Source of the DNA: an uncultured SAR116 cluster alpha proteobacterium
GTDB lineage: Bacteria > Pseudomonadota > Alphaproteobacteria > Puniceispirillales > Marisalimonadaceae
Length of the DNA stretch: 64,000 bases
Assembly (NCBI GenBank): GCA_902622875.1
Contig: CACNRW010000006.1
Coordinates: 32,076 to 96,075 of the forward strand
Direction: 5' to 3'
Positions 58,633 through 64,000 of the stretch are shown piece after piece. Each line of letters opens with the position of its first letter. Positions within the stretch are counted from its first letter, which is position 1. The notes beneath the pieces are model-generated. The model did no database searches. It was not told where the DNA came from and saw only the letters and a program-made list of their open reading frames with translations. The position numbers were made by a program, and so were the translations under genes.

Positions 58633-59766
58633 TTATATTAATGCTCTTTGGCAAATTATTGCCTGTTTTGTTTCAAACACATCATGCGTTCTTATAATTT
58701 GTACGCCACAGTTAATTGCATGAATAGCAAAAGCTAATGAACCACTCAACCTTTTACATGGACTAACTGATTTTTTATTAATTCCCCAAGATCTAAAATA
58801 ATCAACAGTCAGGTCTTCAATTAGAGACTTCCTACTTAATCCAATTAAAATAGGTACTCCTAGACTATGGAAAATTGATAGATTACGCAAAATGTCTAAA
58901 TTATGAAACTTATTTTTACCAAAGCCAATACCCGGATCAATAATTATGTTAGCAACATCAACGCCCATATTAAGCAGATCGTTAATTTTTTTAAAAAAAA
59001 ATTTATATATATCTATTGGTGCAAAACTATATTTAGGATTGTTTTGCATAGTAATAGGATCTCTTTGCATATGCATAACAATAATAGGTATGTTATTTTT
59101 AGAAACAAAACAAATTTTGTTGTTATCATTAAACCCTGTGATATCGTTAATAATATCAACTCTATTTTTATAACCTATTTTCATTGTAGATAAATTTCGT
59201 GTATCAAGAGATATCAAAGATTTTGAATTATTTTTTTTTAACCTTTCGATTATGTGTAATACTCTTCTTTTTTCCTCCTTAACCGAAACTATCTTTGACC
59301 CAGGTTTAGTTGATTCCCCTCCAATATCAATAATTGAAGCACCACAATTTTCCATTTTTTTAAATGTTTTATCTATTGAAATATAATCTTGTTTTCTACT
59401 ATTTTTGTAAAAACTATCTGGGGTAAGATTTATGACCCCCATTATATGTGGTTGTGACATGTCACATCTAGAATATAATTGTCTTTTTTTTATTATATTT
59501 TCTAAATCCATTTCAGTTTTAATTAACGAATTCTTACTATTAATTTTAGACGACCTTAATAATTTTAAAGGGGTCATTAAAACCTCTACATATGCATCTT
59601 TTTTTTTTTGAATAACTCTTATTTGATCAAAATAACGCCATCCTCCCGCTATTCTTAAACCATTAGTGGTTTCAAATTTAAATTTGGGTACAGGTAAAAG
59701 ATAGGTTTCAACACTCTCACAAAAAGGTGGTGCAAGTAAGTATCTATTTTTTTCTAAAGATATCAT
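58633..59766 (-). CDS. folP: Dihydropteroate synthase with N-terminal extension
   Basis: The C-terminal ~270 residues are a complete DHPS barrel: GVINLTPDSFYKNS near 109-122, the GASIIDIGGESTKPGS substrate loop, SLDTRN, INDITGF, VMHMQ, IIDPGIGFGK, and LIGLSRKS. The first ~105 residues (LAPPFCESVETYLLPVPKF, GLRIAGGWRYFDQIRV) form an extra domain, also seen in some alphaproteobacterial DHPS. It makes dihydropteroate from p-aminobenzoate for folate and is the sulfonamide target. It lies between ftsH and glmM. Confidence 0.92.
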   Translation of the reverse strand: MISLEKNRYLLAPPFCESVETYLLPVPKFKFETTNGLRIAGGWRYFDQIRVIQKKKDAYVEVLMTPLKLLRSSKINSKNSLIKTEMDLENIIKKRQLYSRCDMSQPHIMGVINLTPDSFYKNSRKQDYISIDKTFKKMENCGASIIDIGGESTKPGSKIVSVKEEKRRVLHIIERLKKNNSKSLISLDTRNLSTMKIGYKNRVDIINDITGFNDNNKICFVSKNNIPIIVMHMQRDPITMQNNPKYSFAPIDIYKFFFKKINDLLNMGVDVANIIIDPGIGFGKNKFHNLDILRNLSIFHSLGVPILIGLSRKSLIEDLTVDYFRSWGINKKSVSPCKRLSGSLAFAIHAINCGVQIIRTHDVFETKQAIICQRALI

Positions 59767-59781
59767 TCATTATCTTATGTT

Positions 59782-61710
59782 TCAGGAATTATCTATTTCA
59801 TTTGTAATAACAGTTTGTTTAGCTGTTGTAGATGGAATTCCTGCCCTCCTTTTCGGTTTTTTTGCTTTTGGAGCATTATTATTGTCGTCAGATTTTTTTA
59901 TAGAAATATTTAATCCTTTGCATAAATCTTGAATTTGTTTACCGTCTAATGTTTCATATTCTAATAGAGCTTCGGCTACTCTCTTAAGTTGCTTTGAATA
60001 TTTTTTTAGCATTTTCTCGGCATCAGAGTAAACAGAGTCAGCAATTCTGCGAATTTCATTATCAACAATTGAGGCCGTATTATCTGAAACATTTTTTTGC
60101 TGAGAGACAGATCTTCCTAAAAAAACTTCTTGTTCATTAGCTTCGTAGGCTAGAAATCCAAGTTTATCAGAAAGACCCCATTCAGTTACCATACGTCTAG
60201 CAGTATCAGTAACCATTCTAATATCCGAGCTTGCACCCGTAGTGACCTTTTCTTTTCCAAAAATCATTTCCTCGGCAATTCTTCCTCCACATGCCACCCT
60301 AAGATCTGCATAAAGCTTATCTTTAGCCATTGACACCCTGTCACCTTCAGGCAATCTCATTACCATACCTAAAGCTCTTCCCCTAGGTATTATAGTTGCT
60401 TTGTGTATTGGATCACTAGCAGGTGAGTAGGCCGCTACAACTGCGTGTCCAGCTTCATGATAAGCAGTAAGTTTTCTTTCCTCCGCTGTCATAACCATTG
60501 ATCTTCTCTCAGAACCCATCATAACTTTATCTTTAGCTTCTTCAAATTCGATCATACTTACGTTATTTCTACCTTTTCGGGCAGATAACAAAGCAGCCTC
60601 ATTAACTAAATTTGCCAAATCAGCTCCTGAAAACCCTGGTGTCCCTCTAGCAAGAGTTTTTGATACAACATCAGAAGACAAAGGAACTTTTTTCATATGA
60701 ACTTTCAATATTTTTTCTCTACCTATCATGTCAGGATTCGGGACAACTACTTGTCTATCAAATCTTCCAGGTCTTAACAAAGCTGGATCTAGAACATCAG
60801 GTCTGTTAGTTGCTGCAACTAAAATTACACCTTCATTAGTTTCGAAGCCATCCATTTCCACCAAAAGTTGATTTAAGGTTTGCTCTCGCTCATCATTTCC
60901 TCCACCTAAACCTGCACCTCTATGTCTACCCATAGCATCAATTTCGTCAATAAATATTATACATGGCGAGTTTTTCTTACCTTGTTCAAACATGTCTCTA
61001 ACTCTTGAAGCACCTACACCTACAAACATTTCAACAAAATCTGACCCAGATATTGTAAAAAAAGGAACACCTGCCTCACCTGCAACAGCTTTAGCTAGCA
61101 AGGTCTTTCCAGTCCCAGGAGGTCCAACAAGTAATACACCTTTTGGAATTTTCCCACCTAACTTTTGGAACCTACTTGGATCTTTTAAAAACTCAACTAC
61201 TTCTTCAAGTTCGGCTTTAGCTTCATCTATTCCAGCAACATCTCTAAACGTAACCTTATCTCTATGTTCAGTAAGTAGTTTAGCCTTTGACTTTCCAAAT
61301 CCCATTGCACCTTTGGCACCACCTTGCATTTGTTTCATAAAGAAAATCCATACCCCAATAAAAAGTAACATTGGGAACCATGATATTAGAACTGACAATA
61401 TACCAGGCATCCCACTTTCAGTTGGTTCAGAAGTAACTTTTATACCCTTTTCAGAAAGTTTATTTGCTAATTCATCCTCTTTAGGAATATGTGAATAAAA
61501 AGGAACACCACTGCTTGATGCCCCAAAAATTTTATCACCTTGTATGCTTACTTCTCTAACTTCTCCAGCGTTAACTCTTGCTAGAAAATCTGAATAAGCA
61601 ATAGCATTTCCAGTGTTTTTAGAGGAACCACCTTGAAAAACATTAAAAATGGCAACTAATACAAGTGATATTATTACCCAAACAGCTATATTTTTTCCAA
61701 AATTGTTCAT
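59782..61710 (-). CDS. ftsH: ATP-dependent membrane zinc metalloprotease FtsH
   Basis: This 642-aa protein has a transmembrane helix at about 8-26, a periplasmic FtsH extracellular domain, and a second helix at about 105-125. The AAA domain carries Walker A GPPGTGKT (196-203), Walker [12 protein letters not shown] (251-261) and the second region of homology [21 protein letters not shown]. The M41 protease domain has HEAGH at 418-422. It degrades membrane proteins and, in known proteobacteria, sigma-32 and LpxC, whose genes are both in this window. AGGAA is 6 nt before the ATG. Confidence 0.97.
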   Translation of the reverse strand: MNNFGKNIAVWVIISLVLVAIFNVFQGGSSKNTGNAIAYSDFLARVNAGEVREVSIQGDKIFGASSSGVPFYSHIPKEDELANKLSEKGIKVTSEPTESGMPGILSVLISWFPMLLFIGVWIFFMKQMQGGAKGAMGFGKSKAKLLTEHRDKVTFRDVAGIDEAKAELEEVVEFLKDPSRFQKLGGKIPKGVLLVGPPGTGKTLLAKAVAGEAGVPFFTISGSDFVEMFVGVGASRVRDMFEQGKKNSPCIIFIDEIDAMGRHRGAGLGGGNDEREQTLNQLLVEMDGFETNEGVILVAATNRPDVLDPALLRPGRFDRQVVVPNPDMIGREKILKVHMKKVPLSSDVVSKTLARGTPGFSGADLANLVNEAALLSARKGRNNVSMIEFEEAKDKVMMGSERRSMVMTAEERKLTAYHEAGHAVVAAYSPASDPIHKATIIPRGRALGMVMRLPEGDRVSMAKDKLYADLRVACGGRIAEEMIFGKEKVTTGASSDIRMVTDTARRMVTEWGLSDKLGFLAYEANEQEVFLGRSVSQQKNVSDNTASIVDNEIRRIADSVYSDAEKMLKKYSKQLKRVAEALLEYETLDGKQIQDLCKGLNISIKKSDDNNNAPKAKKPKRRAGIPSTTAKQTVITNEIDNS

Positions 61711-61735
61711 GATGTTCCTTTTATTATTTGATTTA

Positions 61736-63031
61736 TTATACCAATACTCTATTTATAAGGTAAAGGTTAAAAAATCTGTTATTTTTGTTTAAGTTTACGT
61801 TAATATTATTAATAATATATAAATGGGGTTTTATGATTATGCCTTCAAGAGTTTGCAAACAAGGAATCGTATTATTTATGATATCTTTGTAATTAAAAAA
61901 AATATTTTCCTTACTAATTGTGTTTAAATCTGATGTTGAGGAAGGAATTAAATTACCAGATAGGCCACTATTTATTAAAAATCTACCATCAAATAAATAA
62001 TTTGTATCCTTTTTTATTTTCATGTTGAAACTGATGTTCCGGTTTTCTCTTATAAAAAATAAAAAATTATTTTTTAAGAATATTTTAACATTACCAAGAG
62101 TTTTATTTTTATAATTATTATAAAATATGGAATAAATTAAACTATAGGTTTTCCTTCTTTTTGGAGGATATTGTTTTCCCCCAACAGTTTGAATAATTTT
62201 ACCTACAATATTAATTGTAATAAGATTTGATTTTTCAAAAATCACTTTTAAATTGTCGCGGTTCACTCTGCCTGCCCCAGAATTGTCAATAAATACATTT
62301 TGTGAAATCCAATTGTTAAAAATCAATTTAGTTTTTTTTATTAAAATACTATTTATTTCACTGAAATTATATAAATCTTGTGAAATATTAGACCATTTTT
62401 TTTTACTAATTTTCTCAAGCATATATCTTGTTTTTACTCTTTCAAATTTTAGCATCGAATTTGAGATATCTTCAAAAAAAGGAATTTTATTATAATTTAC
62501 AAAACTTCTTAACTGTTTTTTTTTAAAAGAGAGAAGAGGTCTTATTATCAAAATTCCATTCCAGAAAGTGACTGGTTGCATTCCTATTAGTCCATCTAGA
62601 CCCGAATTTTTTTCAAAACGCATAAATAATGTTTCAGCTTGATCATCAAAATGATGGGCTAAAAGTAAATTGGCTGACAGTTTGTATGTACTTTCGCATA
62701 AAAGGTCTCTTCTTTTTTTTCTTGCCCAATCTTGAATATTTCCATTTGGTATTTTGCTATTAATTTTTTTTATAGTTGTCTTAAATCCAAGTTGTAGTGA
62801 TATATTTTGGACTTGAAAAGCCTCTTCGCTAGATCCTTGTCTAATACTATGATCAATTATAATTGGAAAAATTTCTATTTCAAATTCTTTGTTATTTTCT
62901 AAAAATTTTTTAAGTAGATATAACAGGGCCATTGAGTCCAATCCCCCTGACAAACCAAGAACAAATATTTTTTTCTTAGAGATTAAATTACCACAAATTT
63001 GTTGAAAATGATTATTAAAAGATTCAATCAT
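61736..63031 (-). CDS. tilS: tRNA(Ile)-lysidine synthase
   Basis: This 431-aa N-type ATP pyrophosphatase has the PP-loop [17 protein letters not shown] (24-40), [17 protein letters not shown], the lysine/tRNA-facing [29 protein letters not shown] and [16 protein letters not shown]. The C-terminal half is very Asn/Lys/Ile-rich and weakly conserved. The enzyme attaches lysine to C34 of tRNA-Ile(CAU), so the tRNA reads AUA, an abundant codon in AT-rich genomes like this one. It overlaps cpoB by 4 nt (ATGA) and precedes ftsH. Confidence 0.94.
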   Translation of the reverse strand: MIESFNNHFQQICGNLISKKKIFVLGLSGGLDSMALLYLLKKFLENNKEFEIEIFPIIIDHSIRQGSSEEAFQVQNISLQLGFKTTIKKINSKIPNGNIQDWARKKRRDLLCESTYKLSANLLLAHHFDDQAETLFMRFEKNSGLDGLIGMQPVTFWNGILIIRPLLSFKKKQLRSFVNYNKIPFFEDISNSMLKFERVKTRYMLEKISKKKWSNISQDLYNFSEINSILIKKTKLIFNNWISQNVFIDNSGAGRVNRDNLKVIFEKSNLITINIVGKIIQTVGGKQYPPKRRKTYSLIYSIFYNNYKNKTLGNVKIFLKNNFLFFIRENRNISFNMKIKKDTNYLFDGRFLINSGLSGNLIPSSTSDLNTISKENIFFNYKDIINNTIPCLQTLEGIIIKPHLYIINNINVNLNKNNRFFNLYLINRVLV

Positions 63032-63975
63032 TCAGAGAGGCATTTTTTTTCATTCTTTAAAAAATTAATTCTTTTAACAAATTTTTCAGAAGGATTAATC
63101 ATAAATTCTAAAGATTGATTTAGAATATCACATAATTGATTTTGTGGTGCGAAATTAACAACAGATTCTGCGACTAGTAAAGTTGTCTCTTGAGATCTTG
63201 GATCATTAGGAAATACACTGTTAAATTCTGCCAAGGTAATAGCAGCTTCTTCAAATTTCTTTTGTGCAAAGTAAACCCTTCCCAGCCAATATTGTGCATC
63301 AGCAGTTCTCTTACTATCTTTATAGATAACTAAAAACTCTTTAAATGCTTTCTCTGCATTAATAAAATCAAGCTGATTTGCTATGTCAAGAGCAAAATTA
63401 TATTTTTCTTCAATCGTACCAGCTGGTAATATTGATAACTTACTTTCATCTTTAGATTTTATATCTTTTTTGGGCCCACTAATCTTATTATCTTTCGGAT
63501 TTTCTTCTTTTACAAAGCCTAAAACACCACTAGTTTTAGCATCTAAATTATTCTTTGTAACATCAGCTTTCTTTTCAATCTTATAATCAGTTATATCTTT
63601 AGCTTCTTTATCGTTTATTTTATCAGTCCCAGACTTCATAGACGATAATTGAAGAAAACGTTCAATTCGTTTGAGAGCAAAATCTAAATCGTAAGTTAAG
63701 TTAGTAATATTTTTTATGTTATTTTCAAACAATCTTAATTTTTCATTAATATCATTTACCTGTTTTTTAATTAATTTTAAATTATCATTTGGTTTGTTTA
63801 AATTAGTTTGTTCTTCAATTAAACCGACTAGATTTTTTAGATTATCTTCAATCCTAGAAATTTTTTCTTGTTGAACCGATACGATATCATTCAAACTTTC
63901 TATTGATTGGGAAAAAGCTGATCCATTAAAAAGGAGTAATGTAATTGATATAAATATATATCTGAATTTAAGCAT
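63028..63975 (-). CDS. cpoB: Tol-Pal-associated periplasmic coordinator CpoB (YbgF)
   Basis: This 315-aa protein has a signal peptide (MLKFRYIFISITLLLFNGSAFSQ) with cleavage near 22. A coiled-coil trimerisation region (about 24-115, LNDIVSVQQEKISRIEDNLKNL) and a disordered Lys/Asp-rich linker (about 118-180) follow. The TPR repeats include EKYNFALDIANQLDFINAEKAFKEFLVIY and AQYWLGRVYFAQKKFEEAAITLAEF. CpoB links outer-membrane constriction by Tol-Pal to septal peptidoglycan synthesis. The usual upstream partner is pal, which would lie just beyond the right edge. The remaining 25 nt to the edge are AT-rich with no further gene seen. Confidence 0.92.
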   Translation of the reverse strand: MLKFRYIFISITLLLFNGSAFSQSIESLNDIVSVQQEKISRIEDNLKNLVGLIEEQTNLNKPNDNLKLIKKQVNDINEKLRLFENNIKNITNLTYDLDFALKRIERFLQLSSMKSGTDKINDKEAKDITDYKIEKKADVTKNNLDAKTSGVLGFVKEENPKDNKISGPKKDIKSKDESKLSILPAGTIEEKYNFALDIANQLDFINAEKAFKEFLVIYKDSKRTADAQYWLGRVYFAQKKFEEAAITLAEFNSVFPNDPRSQETTLLVAESVVNFAPQNQLCDILNQSLEFMINPSEKFVKRINFLKNEKKCLSE

Positions 63976-64000
63976 TTTTATCTCTATGTAATTATATCTT

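Overview
The window is AT-rich (about 30% GC by eye) and densely packed. Its gene content and order point to a Gram-negative alphaproteobacterium with a small, streamlined and probably marine planktonic-type genome. Supporting this: rnpB lies directly upstream of a complete mraZ-to-lpxC division and cell-wall cluster, an RpoH with the QKKLFFNLR sigma-32 signature, a serC-serA operon with a serC-leader-like RNA, a HisZ, an alphaproteobacterial-type FtsZ C-terminal peptide, and outer-membrane genes (lpxC, bamD, mlaA, cpoB). Gaps are mostly under 150 nt, gene overlaps of 4-20 nt are common, and TTG start codons are frequent. No tRNA, rRNA, insertion sequence, prophage, CRISPR array or convincing intrinsic terminator was seen.

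1-12.5 kb is a mixed metabolic region on both strands: the start of an EamA-type transporter, a frameshifted beta-hydroxyacid dehydrogenase-like gene with an amidohydrolase, a crotonase/CoA-transferase pair, an alpha/beta hydrolase, a nitroreductase, an SDR, a voltage-gated-type K+ channel, an old-yellow-enzyme reductase, NudC, a bactofilin, a 62-residue orphan with a perfect Shine-Dalgarno, DUF2237, a PlsC acyltransferase and a TusA-like protein. 12.5-14.4 kb holds a DjlA-like J-protein, a decayed uup (ABC-F) pseudogene and the RNase P RNA gene.

14.4-38.2 kb is one + strand array. Four 10-bp-spaced MraZ boxes precede mraZ-rsmH-ftsL-ftsI-murE-murF-mraY-murD-ftsW-murG-murC-murB-ddl-ftsQ-ftsA-ftsZ-lpxC, followed by bamD-recN-ligA. 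Together they make the lipid II precursor (meso-diaminopimelate type), polymerise it at the septum, run the Z-ring, start lipid A synthesis and insert outer-membrane proteins.

38.2-50.4 kb carries an aminopeptidase P, prmA and uvrD/pcrA on the minus strand, the mlaA-mlaC lipid-transport pair, ettA, a small YggT-like membrane protein, a threonine aldolase, a small membrane protein whose start codon overlaps that of divergent rluD, and rpoH. 50.4-64 kb is mostly minus strand: hisZ-purA, serC-serA with its leader, then cpoB-tilS-ftsH-folP-glmM-thiD, with a lone GST-like gene on the + strand.

No clear novel multigene system was found. The most interesting points are the pseudoknot-capable serC leader, the two broken genes (the dehydrogenase and uup), the MraZ operator array, a divergent start-codon overlap in a CATG palindrome, and a crotonase lacking both canonical catalytic glutamates.
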